From positions 1 through 64,000 of the forward strand of contig CANMHT010000010.1 of NCBI GenBank assembly GCA_947497755.1: a stretch of 64,000 bases of DNA, written 5' to 3'. The notes beneath the pieces are model-generated. The model was not told the DNA's origin, searched no databases, and saw only the letters and a program-made list of their open reading frames with translations. Positions within the stretch are counted from its first letter, which is position 1, and each line of letters opens with the position of its first letter. Shown one piece after another: positions 34,595 to 42,370 of this stretch. The stretch is from an uncultured Polaribacter sp. GTDB taxonomy: Bacteria > Bacteroidota > Bacteroidia > Flavobacteriales > Flavobacteriaceae. Position numbers and translations under genes: made by a program.

Positions 34595-35971
34595 TTAGAA
34601 AAGTGAGGTTTGATTAACATTCTTTATTTCTTTTACTTTTATACTACTCTTAACTTCTCTAATACCGAAATTCACTCTCTTACTTACAAAACTCAATATT
34701 TCTAGTTTGTCAATGTTATTTTCAATAAATAATGCAACATTAGATATATCTAAATAATTCCTAATAAAGTATATATGGTTTAAATATTGCGGATTTCTTT
34801 CAGATTGCTTTAAGCGATTTGTTAATCTTGTAATTCTTGCTTTATCTGTTAATGGTGTATTTCCATCTTCAGTAAAAAAATATTTGGGGTCTAATATTAA
34901 AAATAATTCTTCGTCAATCCATTCGTAAGATAATTGAAAAGCTAAATGCCTAAAAAAACTTGATTTTTCATAATAAGTATATTTAGATATTAATGCTCTT
35001 TTATCATACCTACCTGTTCTACTTTTAGACTTAGCATATCTATATACCTCTCTTTTAGAGTTTTCCTTTATTTTAGCATCAATTGGTTCATCATAACTAC
35101 GACTTGAAAAATAAAACCTATTATACGTCTTGTTATATTTAATTCCTTTTTTATATAAAAAGCTTTTAATATGTTTATTCACTAACTTTACAATAATATT
35201 TTTTCCAACTTGCCCTTTTTTTATAAAGTCTGTTCTCTTATGCTTTTTTACTTCTAAATTTTTTAAAATACTTTTTCTAAATTCTATATTATAATTATTT
35301 AAATCTTCTAACGAATATAATTCAGAAGATTCTAAACTAAATTCTGGTATTGGATAAAATTCATTTTCATGTATTATATCATATATTTTCTTTACATCTT
35401 TATATGAACTATTGAACTCCTTTATATAAGGAGGAAGTGAAATTTTAAAAATATTAAAATATAGATTTTCTGCTATACCGAAATCCACTCTAGTATAAAA
35501 ATCAACTTCTGTTACTTTTTCAAAAGAAGATTTTTTTTCTAGTAAATTTAAAGACTTGTCAAAAGTTATTTTATGTGTAGTACGTTTTTTTAAAACCCTT
35601 TTTTTATCTACTTTCTTAGCAAATAATAAATTTTCTTTTTCAAAGTATACAATAATTACAACAGGTAATTTATGATTATTCCAATATTTTATATCATTCG
35701 TTTTTGCAATAAAATCAAATGATTTTTCTGTTTCATTTGAGATATAACTTTTTTCTTTTGTAGATTTTAATTGAACTTTTATTATTTCTCCTGTTGCTTC
35801 TTTTTTACCATTTTCAGTAATTCTTGTTAATTCAACTTCTCCATCGATTCCATAGTCATACTTTTGCTCTTCTCTAAACAAAAGAGTAGGATTATGATTC
35901 AAGCAAAATAGTTGAAAATTAGTAACTCCTTTTTCACCAGTAATATGTTGGTCTGATACAATTTTTGCCAT
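34595..35971 (-). CDS. DUF4365 nuclease-APAZ protein (SPARDA effector)
   Basis: A 458-aa effector from the ATG at 35971; an upstream in-frame TTG at 36013 lies in the promoter and is rejected. Residues about 5-170 are a DUF4365/DREN nuclease of the PD-(D/E)xK type: E33-E34 region, DYGIDGE with D43, then IKVQLKS with Q67-x-K69. The rest (about 190-458) is an APAZ-type domain that pairs with short Argonautes. It is first in a two-gene operon with the pAgo. In characterised SPARDA systems activation causes indiscriminate DNA degradation and abortive defence. Confidence 0.85.
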   Translation of the reverse strand: MAKIVSDQHITGEKGVTNFQLFCLNHNPTLLFREEQKYDYGIDGEVELTRITENGKKEATGEIIKVQLKSTKEKSYISNETEKSFDFIAKTNDIKYWNNHKLPVVIIVYFEKENLLFAKKVDKKRVLKKRTTHKITFDKSLNLLEKKSSFEKVTEVDFYTRVDFGIAENLYFNIFKISLPPYIKEFNSSYKDVKKIYDIIHENEFYPIPEFSLESSELYSLEDLNNYNIEFRKSILKNLEVKKHKRTDFIKKGQVGKNIIVKLVNKHIKSFLYKKGIKYNKTYNRFYFSSRSYDEPIDAKIKENSKREVYRYAKSKSRTGRYDKRALISKYTYYEKSSFFRHLAFQLSYEWIDEELFLILDPKYFFTEDGNTPLTDKARITRLTNRLKQSERNPQYLNHIYFIRNYLDISNVALFIENNIDKLEILSFVSKRVNFGIREVKSSIKVKEIKNVNQTSLF

Positions 35972-36010
35972 AAAAGTTAAAAGGATGTTTGTTTCATATA
36001 CTTTTTTTAT

Positions 36011-36018
36011 CAAATATA
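36011..36018 (-). promoter_or_regulatory. promoter -7 element for SPARDA operon
   Basis: On the minus strand this reads TATATTTG. The start point would fall near 36004, about 33 nt before the ATG at 35971. No clear -33 TTG. Confidence 0.5.
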
Positions 36019-36196
36019 ATCAAATAGATTTTAAATAAGTAATTATACTTAACTCTCTGAAAGTTTCTTGTTTATTTAGATATTGATATGGGATTGGTGA
36101 AGAGAATGTGAGAGAAATTAGATTTGAAAAACACTGTTATTGTTTCTACACCAAAACATTTGAATGTTAAATAAAGTATTTTACTATTCTACAATA

Positions 36197-36226
36197 TTGA
36201 AATAGTTTTTTTGATTGTTATATTTG
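36197..36226 (+). promoter_or_regulatory. promoter TTG-N19-TATATTTG for mobility module
   Basis: A perfect flavobacterial promoter: TTG at 36197-36199, 19-bp spacer, TATATTTG at 36219-36226. The GTG at 36230 lies at the expected start point, giving a leaderless message. It is divergent from the SPARDA promoter. Confidence 0.65.
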
Positions 36227-36229
36227 AGG

Positions 36230-36624
36230 GTGAGTAAGAAAGAATTTGATTTAGTAACTACTTTAAAAGAAATTGTAAATTCAACAGGACATTCTTATAA
36301 TGTATATGAAACAATAGCTAAAAATTGTTCTAAAGAGGATTTATACTTACTAAACAATGTTTTTGTTGACTTAAAGGATTCTCAAGAACTAATTGCAAAA
36401 TACTTGATGACCCTATTGATGATGAAGGTAATTTCAATTATCGATATAAAAAAGGACTTGATGATGAACGTATAAATACAGATAAAAAGAAGCCATATCT
36501 CTCAGGTCATATGTATGATAGTATAGCCGCTTTAAAATGGGTCAAAAGAAAGAAGATAGAATTATTAGAAATTAAAGAAAAGTCAATTCTCAAAGGATTA
36601 TTATACCCTACACTTAAGCTATGA
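36230..36624 (+). pseudogene. frameshifted small gene of the mobility module
   Basis: From GTG 36230 the frame reads (M)SKKEFDLVTTLKEIVNSTG and continues to about 36405. A one-base loss there shifts it; the next frame continues DDPIDDEGNFNYRYKKGLDD and ends YPTLKL at the TGA 36622-36624. The repaired protein would be about 131 aa, charged and soluble. Its stop overlaps the ATG of the recombinase in the ATGA manner, so it was part of the recombinase operon. I do not recognise a domain; position suggests an accessory of the recombinases. Confidence 0.6.
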
Positions 36625-37435
36625 ACTTCCAAATCTGATTAAAATATTTCTTTCTTACATAACTGAAAGTAAAAACAAAAGTCTCTCTAAGATTAGCTCC
36701 AATGATATAGATGATTTCATTTCTCATCTAGTAAATGACATAAGTAAGAGAACCAATAAGAAGAGAGGTAATGTACAAGTCAATAATTACATATATGCAC
36801 TTAAACACTTCAATAAATTTTTATTTAATATTCAAAATAGAATACTCCCGATAAGTCATATTAAATATCTAAAGGAAATAAGAGAACAAAAAACTCCCCT
36901 ACTCGTTTCAGAAATAAAATCACTTTTTGAAGTTGCCGATAATACAAAATTGGGAATGCAAGATAGAGCAATGTTAGTCTTGTATTACAGTTGTGGTTTA
37001 AGAAGAAATGAAGGAATCAATGTGCTTACTACCGATATAGATTTAAACAAAAGAATCTTATTTGTAAGAGAGGGGAAATTTGGAAAACAACGATATGTTC
37101 CGTTTACAGAAAAGAGTAAAAAGTATCTAGACGAATACTTAATCAAAGGAAGAAGGCAATTTATCAGTAAATCATCTACAAAAAGAAGAAAAACTTTATT
37201 CATATCATATCGAGGAGAGAAACTAGAAAGTCAAAGTTTATTAAACAGATTAAAGTTTCTTGGAGAAAAAGCAAAAATCAAAAGGAATATAGGATTACAC
37301 TTATTAAGACATTCAATTGCTACTCATCTACTCAATAATGGGATGAGTATTTATGACATAGCAACATTTTTAGGTCATAACAGTATTGAGACTACTCAAA
37401 TCTATACTCATATATCGCATAATGATATTCTATAA
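36621..37435 (+). pseudogene. tyrosine recombinase/integrase A, start frameshifted
   Basis: A stop-free frame runs from 36569 to 37435 without any ATG, GTG or TTG before 36950. The ATG at 36621 is in another frame; adding one base in CCAAATC (about 36630) gives MNFQNLIKIFLSYI joined to the rest, about 271 aa. The SAM-like core-binding domain occupies the N-terminal 100 residues. The catalytic set is intact: Arg in CGLRRNEG, a beta-hairpin Lys region, HLLRHS (His-x-x-Arg), LGHNS and the nucleophile in QIYTH. A non-ATG start could still allow expression, but damage in the neighbours argues for decay. Confidence 0.7.
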
Positions 37436-38284
37436 GAAAAAGTTTAAATCAATATTAGAGAAGAAAGGGTATGCAAGTAGTTCTATTGAAAGCTATATAA
37501 GAAGATTAGAACATTATGAAAACTGGTGCAAACAACCTAAAAACTCAAAGTACACAAATAACAAGAAGCTAGCTTTTGAATATTTAAAACAGTTAAAAAA
37601 GAAAACATCAAATTCTAGGACACTAAATAGAGAGCTTCAACCTTTAAAACTTTATTACAGGCTATGCAGAAAAACTAATCCATTTGAATTTCTGTACATC
37701 AATCAAGTTCAAGAATCAATAATTAAAACCAATTTATTAAGTAAAGAAGAATTAGATGGAATCTACGATTCTTTCAAGCAGAACACATTATTTGAAAAAG
37801 AGATAAAATGCTATTGGGGTTCTATATTTTTCAAGGAATAAAAAGTAGTGAGGCTAAGAAAATTCTTGTTGAAGACATAGATTTAACTAATTACAAGATT
37901 TATTTAAGAGGTGATAAAAGAACAGATGAAAGGGTAGTTAGTCTAAAAATAAAACAGATACTTCTCATCTCTGACTACTTGCTAAACGAAAGAAAGAAGC
38001 TAAAAAACTATCATAAATCTAACTCTCTAATTCTAACAAATGGAGATGTTCATTCTCAGCAAAATACTCTACAAAGACTAACCGAAAAATTAAGAGAACA
38101 AAACAAATATTTTGTAGCATTAAGTCAAATCCGAAATTCAGTAATTTCAATTTGAGTAAAAGAATTTGATTTAAGAAAAGCTCAATACTTAAGTGTTCAT
38201 AGATATATTTCTACAACTGAAAAATTTATTATTAAAGACTTAAGGGAATTACAATCTGCAATAGACTTACATCCTCCTATATAA
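37422..38284 (+). pseudogene. tyrosine recombinase-like protein B, frameshift plus nonsense
   Basis: It starts at ATG 37422 (MIFYKKKFKSILEKKGYASS), overlapping recombinase A by 14 nt. A one-base loss near 37803 separates the N-terminal core-binding part from the catalytic part (MLLGFYIFQGIKSSEAKKIL), and a TGA at 38153-38155 interrupts SVISI-VKEFDLRKAQYL, probably from a Trp codon; the frame then runs to TAA 38282-38284. The catalytic residues are already degenerate (QIRNS in place of HxxR, Phe where the Tyr is expected after HRYISTTEK). It resembles the divergent second recombinase found next to an active one in paired or RIT-like modules. Confidence 0.75.
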
Positions 38285-38326
38285 TCCACTTATTTACAAT
38301 TATTTACACATAAATATATTGCTTTT

Positions 38327-38355
38327 TTGTTTCGTTTTTCAAATAATTATATTTA
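38327..38355 (+). promoter_or_regulatory. promoter TTG-N18-TATATTTA for SagB pair
   Basis: TTG at 38327-38329, 18-bp spacer, TATATTTA at 38348-38355 (seven of eight positions). The predicted start near 38362 is 24 nt before the ATG at 38386. Confidence 0.55.
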
Positions 38356-38385
38356 ACTTACACGGATATTAAAACAATTGTAATT

Positions 38386-38739
38386 ATGAGCCAAGAAAAA
38401 AGATACACCAAAGAAGAGTACTTAAAAGAGCTTATGAAATTTCATAACTCAAAACCTCGTTTAGAAAACGAATCGGATTTTGAAGACTACTTAAAAAACA
38501 CCACAGTAGAGAGATATGCTATCGGCGATAAAGTTTTGAGTGAAGTTCAGCAGTTATTAACTGAATTATCTGAAAGTGCTTCTGGTAAAGAAAAATTAAA
38601 AATTCAAGAAGCTATGAAAAAAGTTGACCAAGGGGTAATAAGTCTGTCTTATGGAGCTTTAAGGTATAACAAAGCTGTTGAGCCCGAGAACGTAATGCTA
38701 TGGCCTGGAGATGGTCCTTTTATAAGAGACAAAAAATAA
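38386..38739 (+). CDS. 117-aa protein paired with SagB-type oxidoreductase
   Basis: A soluble, charged, mostly helical protein (EKRYTKEEYLKELMKF; VLSEVQQLLTELSES) with a distinct C-terminal tail rich in Gly/Pro/aromatic residues (ENVMLWPGDGPFIRDKK). It contains no cysteine and no double-Gly cleavage motif. It stands 14 bp ahead of the SagB gene behind its own promoter. The size, helical leader-like body and odd tail raise the possibility that it is the substrate (peptide scaffold) of the enzyme; alternatively it is a regulatory subunit. No family is recognised. Confidence 0.65.
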   Translation: MSQEKRYTKEEYLKELMKFHNSKPRLENESDFEDYLKNTTVERYAIGDKVLSEVQQLLTELSESASGKEKLKIQEAMKKVDQGVISLSYGALRYNKAVEPENVMLWPGDGPFIRDKK

Positions 38740-38753
38740 TATTCCAATACTAA

Positions 38754-39848
38754 ATGGTTACTGATAATTTAAGTACAGCTCTTCTTAGAAGAGCTAATGC
38801 TTTAGTCGTGTTATTTGATAATGAAGGAATTCTATTATTCAATTTTATTGGAAAACAGTTTAATCGTTGTTCATATGAGCATTTAAATATTATTCATAGT
38901 ATAAATAAACCTTTAAGTTTTCAAAATTTATTACAAGAATTCAATGATTACGAGCCAAAATCTCTGGTGAAAGCCATAACATCTTTAATTAAAGCTGGAG
39001 CCTTATTAATAGAAGGAACAGAAATAGAAAAAGTAGATAGTGAGTATGAGAGAGATTGGGAATGGGGACCTACAAGTGGTATTTTTCATTTTGGTATAAA
39101 AGATGGACGATTTTTTTCAGTAGAAGAAGCTATAGCCTTACAAGAAGCCCGAGCATTGAAAGATCCTTCTCCTAAACTTTGGTCTGAGAATACAAACTAT
39201 GATGAGGTCATTGAGTTACCTTGGCCAGATTTGACTATTTCTCCATTAAAATTAATGAGAAAAAGAAGAACACATAGAAGTTTATTGAAAGAAGATATTT
39301 CTCAGAGTGATTTAGCCAAATGTTTATTCTCTGGAATGGGTATTTTAGGCATAGGTAAAAACTCTAAAATATGTGATATTCCCTTTAAAATGACACCGTC
39401 TGGAGGGGCAAGAAACCCTTATGAAGCCTATGTCTATGTTCAAAGAGTGAAAGATTTAAAAAAAGGGATTTATAAATATTCTGGATTAGATAACTCTTTA
39501 GCTCTTGTTAATGATTATGATTTACCAACCCCTGGAGAAATTTTAGGTAATCAACACTGGGCTGATAATGGAGCGGCTATTATTTTATTAGTCGCACACT
39601 TTGAAAGAACAATGTGGAAGTATTCTGATGCAGGTGCATATAGGGTCGTTTTAATCGAAGCAGGTCATATAGGTCAGAACATTGCATTAATGGCTAATAA
39701 ACTAGACTTAGTTGCAAATCCCACAAGTGCAATTCATGATACAATTGCAGAAAAAACACTTTGTCTAGATAAAGTAACTCACAGCGTGTTGTATGCTCTA
39801 ATAATTGGTAAACCAGATTTAGAATTTCCAATTCCTCAAACAGACTAA
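38754..39848 (+). CDS. SagB/ThcOx-type FMN oxidoreductase
   Basis: A 364-aa protein. The N-terminal about 95 residues look like a winged-helix peptide-binding region (LSFQNLLQEFNDY; KAITSLIKAGALLI). The C-terminal nitroreductase-fold domain has SagB hallmarks: MRKRRTHRSLL (FMN phosphate, about residue 170), TPSGGARNPYEAYVYV, GIYKYS, and EAGHIGQNIALMANKLDL. Family members oxidise azolines in ribosomal peptides together with YcaO cyclodehydratases, but no YcaO, protease or exporter gene is present in this element. With the 117-aa gene it may be a two-gene modification system of a different kind. Confidence 0.85.
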   Translation: MVTDNLSTALLRRANALVVLFDNEGILLFNFIGKQFNRCSYEHLNIIHSINKPLSFQNLLQEFNDYEPKSLVKAITSLIKAGALLIEGTEIEKVDSEYERDWEWGPTSGIFHFGIKDGRFFSVEEAIALQEARALKDPSPKLWSENTNYDEVIELPWPDLTISPLKLMRKRRTHRSLLKEDISQSDLAKCLFSGMGILGIGKNSKICDIPFKMTPSGGARNPYEAYVYVQRVKDLKKGIYKYSGLDNSLALVNDYDLPTPGEILGNQHWADNGAAIILLVAHFERTMWKYSDAGAYRVVLIEAGHIGQNIALMANKLDLVANPTSAIHDTIAEKTLCLDKVTHSVLYALIIGKPDLEFPIPQTD

Positions 39849-39904
39849 ATTTAATTACTCTTAACTCTGTAATTTCATTATTTCAATTCATATAAGACAA
39901 AAAA

Positions 39905-40771
39905 ATGGGAGCAATTAAGAATTGGTTAATCGAAAATCAAGAAAATGAGCATCTTCTAGCTAGAGCCCTCGAATTGGATTGGGACGAAATTTCCCAATTA
40001 TCTTGGGAGATAGATACAAACGAAAGTAAAGAGGGGCTTATCTACAATTACATTATCAATTTTGACTTAGAAAATTCTTCGCCAGATATTTTACAGAAAA
40101 TAAATAGGCTTGAAAATAATGGTACAACAGTCATTCTTGAACCATGGGAATTAGATTCCCAATATGATTATGATGAACAATTCGACGCAATTGTTGAAGA
40201 CAAGAACAATATCGAAAAGTTTCTTAATGAAATCAACAACTTAAGAGGATTAAATAATGTAGATATCCAAGGTTTAGATGATGAAATGCGGAGAATCCTA
40301 AATCGACAAATATTCATTGGAGTTATAGGGACAATGGAAACTTATTTCTCAGAAACGTTTATCAATTTAACATCTGATTACGAAGTATTCTTCAAAAACT
40401 TTGTTCAAAGTCACCCAGAATTTAAGCAACGAAAAATAGAACTAAGCGAGATTTTTAGAGAAAAAGAGAAATTAAATGAAAACGTAAAGAAGACAATATT
40501 TGATACTATTTTTCATAATCTCCCTATTGTAAATAATATGCTGAGAGACACATTTGAAATAACTGTTCCTGAAATTGGAGAAATATATAAAGATGTTCTG
40601 AAAAGGCATGATTTAGTTCATAGGAATGGTTTAACAAAGGAGGGTGAAGAAATCGTAGTTAGTACTGAAATAATAGGTAATTTGATTGATAGAATGCGAA
40701 CCTTTATTCTAACAATTGAAGAAAAAATAGTTGAAAAAATTGCAACGCTTTTACGTTATGATGGAATTTAG
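39905..40771 (+). CDS. HEPN-motif protein (candidate RNase)
   Basis: A 288-aa cytoplasmic protein. The N-terminal about 85 residues form an acidic domain (ELDWDEISQLSWEIDTNESK) and the C-terminal about 170 residues are helical, ending in a HEPN-type motif R234-x4-H239 in KRHDLVHRNG. HEPN proteins with R-x4-6-H are metal-independent RNases common in toxin and defence modules. It starts 56 bp after the SagB stop, and its end overlaps the GIY-YIG gene by 14 nt. Activity is inferred from a single motif. Confidence 0.7.
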   Translation: MGAIKNWLIENQENEHLLARALELDWDEISQLSWEIDTNESKEGLIYNYIINFDLENSSPDILQKINRLENNGTTVILEPWELDSQYDYDEQFDAIVEDKNNIEKFLNEINNLRGLNNVDIQGLDDEMRRILNRQIFIGVIGTMETYFSETFINLTSDYEVFFKNFVQSHPEFKQRKIELSEIFREKEKLNENVKKTIFDTIFHNLPIVNNMLRDTFEITVPEIGEIYKDVLKRHDLVHRNGLTKEGEEIVVSTEIIGNLIDRMRTFILTIEEKIVEKIATLLRYDGI

Positions 40772-41216
40772 AATAGATGAATATTTATTACACTTGGAAA
40801 AACAGTTATTGCAAGAAGCAAAAGAGCATAAAATCATTTTGACAAGAAAATGGGCTAAAGACTTTCCTAACGAATCAGCTGTATATATTTTTCGTGAGAA
40901 CGGGCATATTTGCTATGTAGGAGAAACAGGAAGTTTAAGAGGTAGAATGACTGATATTCTCAATACTAAGAATCATACGGTTAGAAGAAACATTGGCAAC
41001 CACTATTATTCACATTTATCTGATTATGAGAAACCTTCATCTAGAAAAGGTTTTTCTGAACATATCGAATCATTATTAAATGAAAGGCTTGAAAGTAGCT
41101 TAACAATATCTTACATCGTAGTTAAGTTAGGTAGGAAGGAACTTGAAGAAAGGTTGTTTGATAAATTGAATCCTAAATTTAGTTTAAAAGGTAAAAGAAG
41201 CTCTAAAATAAATTAA
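40758..41216 (+). CDS. GIY-YIG nuclease-like protein
   Basis: A protein of about 152 aa from the ATG at 40758 (an earlier TTG at 40731 is rejected; the ATG at 40761 is equally possible). A helical N-terminal 38 residues precedes a GIY-YIG fold: AVYIF (42-44 as the first triad), CYVGETGSLRGRM (second triad at 53-55 and the catalytic Arg at 61 or 63). A Glu in EHIESLLNE may be the metal ligand. Stand-alone GIY-YIG domains cut DNA. The gene overlaps the HEPN gene by 14 nt and shares one base with the start of the membrane-protein gene. Confidence 0.75.
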   Translation: MMEFRIDEYLLHLEKQLLQEAKEHKIILTRKWAKDFPNESAVYIFRENGHICYVGETGSLRGRMTDILNTKNHTVRRNIGNHYYSHLSDYEKPSSRKGFSEHIESLLNERLESSLTISYIVVKLGRKELEERLFDKLNPKFSLKGKRSSKIN

Positions 41217-41872
41217 TGCTAGAAGAATTAATAAGAAATCCTATTTATGCAATCTTAGCTGTCTTAATACTTTGGCAGATATTAAGAATTCTATTAGTAA
41301 AATACTCTAAAGAGGAAGAGAAAACATGGGTTAGAATGGAATATACTTGGGTAATTGCTGGTTTTATGGGAGTTATTACATTAGTTATTGAGAATGATGA
41401 TAAATTTAAAAGAAACGAATTAGAATTTCAAAGCAAGTTTGTTAGAAATCAGGTAGATAATCTTTTAAAATTTGCTGAAATGGAAAGTAATTGTAGAAAA
41501 TTCTCAAAAGGTGATTGGATACCTACTGATGAATTTCTAAAGATTCAAGCGGAAACTGATAGTATTTGTAATTGGATAAAGAGTGAGATAATTCCTTTAC
41601 TAAAAGAATCTATTAAGAATGATTATGATACACTAAAGGTTTATAGAAAAATTAATCTCCACTATCTAGAAGGCACTTACACTCCCGGAAGAATAGAGAA
41701 TGATATTAAAAGAATAAATAAAGAAATATCTGTTAGAGATAATTTAAAGAATAGCATTTATGGTGATGTTTGGTTATTTATTAGAAACACTTTTGGTGTT
41801 ATACTATTAATTATTGCATTTGCTATTAGGCTTACTATTATATCTAAGAAATTATCTGACTTGAAAAAATGA
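41216..41872 (+). CDS. three-helix membrane protein of the HEPN/GIY-YIG trio
   Basis: A 218-aa protein with helices at about 10-29 (IYAILAVLILWQILRILLV), 46-60 (YTWVIAGFMGVITLV) and 190-209 (FGVILLIIAFAIRLTIIS). The roughly 130-residue helical stretch between the second and third is highly charged. The ATG shares its A with the preceding TAA, so translation is coupled. Last intact gene before the right end of the element. In abortive-defence systems such a subunit often anchors or executes; here the role is only a guess. No family recognised. Confidence 0.65.
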   Translation: MLEELIRNPIYAILAVLILWQILRILLVKYSKEEEKTWVRMEYTWVIAGFMGVITLVIENDDKFKRNELEFQSKFVRNQVDNLLKFAEMESNCRKFSKGDWIPTDEFLKIQAETDSICNWIKSEIIPLLKESIKNDYDTLKVYRKINLHYLEGTYTPGRIENDIKRINKEISVRDNLKNSIYGDVWLFIRNTFGVILLIIAFAIRLTIISKKLSDLKK

Positions 41873-41962
41873 ACAACATGTAGAACAATTGGAAATGCTT
41901 CTTTTTAATTAAATCATTTCTGTTATTAAGAGCTTTACTAACAACTTACGAATCAAATGAGT

Positions 41963-41986
41963 GTCGAGTTGTTATCATAACACGAC
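41963..41986. repeat. palindrome at right element boundary
   Basis: GTCG plus TGTTAT (41963-41966, 41970-41975) pair with ATAACA plus CGAC (41977-41986), a 10-bp stem with a 3-nt bulge. The right arm ends in the first codon of the dnaN repeat, so it may be a recombinase-binding arm. Confidence 0.45.
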
Positions 41987-42166
41987 GATATGCAAATTGG
42001 ATTTAACTCTCGTTTCTTAAGTGAAATGTTAAATAACCTTTCTGCAAACGATGTATTGATTGAAATGTCGTTACCAAATAGAGCTGGAATTTTAACTCCA
42101 ATTGATGGAACTGACGAAGGAGAACAAGTAACCATGTTGGTAATGCCAGTAATGTTGAATAGTTAA
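41984..42166 (+). pseudogene. displaced 3' end of dnaN
   Basis: A 183-bp ungapped copy of the dnaN end. It encodes the last 60 residues plus stop with a single amino-acid change (Asn to Ser in LxANDV) and otherwise synonymous differences: 18 mismatches in total. The selection pattern shows both copies were recently part of working dnaN genes. It is followed by its own terminator at 42215-42245, which was presumably the original dnaN terminator. No start or upstream dnaN sequence is present, so the fragment is not functional. Confidence 0.93.
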
Positions 42167-42214
42167 TTCTTAGATGAAAGACGAAAGTCTGAAAACCTAA
42201 AAGAAAATATTATA

Positions 42215-42245
42215 AAAAGCACCGTATTAACACGGTGCTTTTTTT
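42215..42245 (+). terminator. terminator behind displaced dnaN end
   Basis: AAAAGCACCGT (42215-42225) pairs with ACGGTGCTTTT (42232-42242), followed by T residues. Probably the ancestral dnaN terminator. Confidence 0.85.
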
Positions 42246-42325
42246 ATGCAACAAACTAAGAATAATCTATAAAACCTAGTGATTTAATAGACTAAACTAT
42301 CTGATTAAAAAGACATTATTTTTTT

Positions 42326-42355
42326 TTGGTTAATTGATAATAAAAAGTATCTTTC
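42326..42355 (+). promoter_or_regulatory. promoter TTG-N19-TATCTTTC
   Basis: TTG at 42326-42328, 19-bp spacer, TATCTTTC at 42348-42355 (last consensus base differs). The predicted start near 42362 supports the TTG start codon at 42371. Confidence 0.5.
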
Positions 42356-42370
42356 GGAAATTTTAACAAA

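Larger units (their letters stand above)
32811..41983. mobile_element. dnaN-integrated element carrying defence cargo
   Basis: The segment is bounded by a 183-bp direct repeat of the dnaN 3' end (32811-32993 and 41984-42166; no gaps, 18 mismatches, one amino-acid change). Everything between is accessory: SPARDA-type Argonaute operon, recombinase remnants, SagB pair, and HEPN/GIY-YIG/membrane trio. Integration into a gene's 3' end with restoration of the gene by element DNA is well known for tyrosine-recombinase elements at other genes; for dnaN I know of no described case. The recombinase genes are broken, so the element is probably immobile now. The exact crossover point and the age are inference. 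Confidence 0.8.

Noticed and set aside
36013..36013. TTG start for the DREN-APAZ protein
   Set aside because: It overlaps the TATATTTG promoter element; the ATG at 35971 gives the usual DUF4365 N-terminus.
36950..37435. 161-aa recombinase starting at TTG 36950
   Set aside because: The same frame is open back to 36569 with a good core-binding domain, so 36950 is an internal codon and not the start.
41984..42166. A short independent gene in the dnaN-like fragment
   Set aside because: The frame is only the 3' end of dnaN, without a start codon or promoter of its own.
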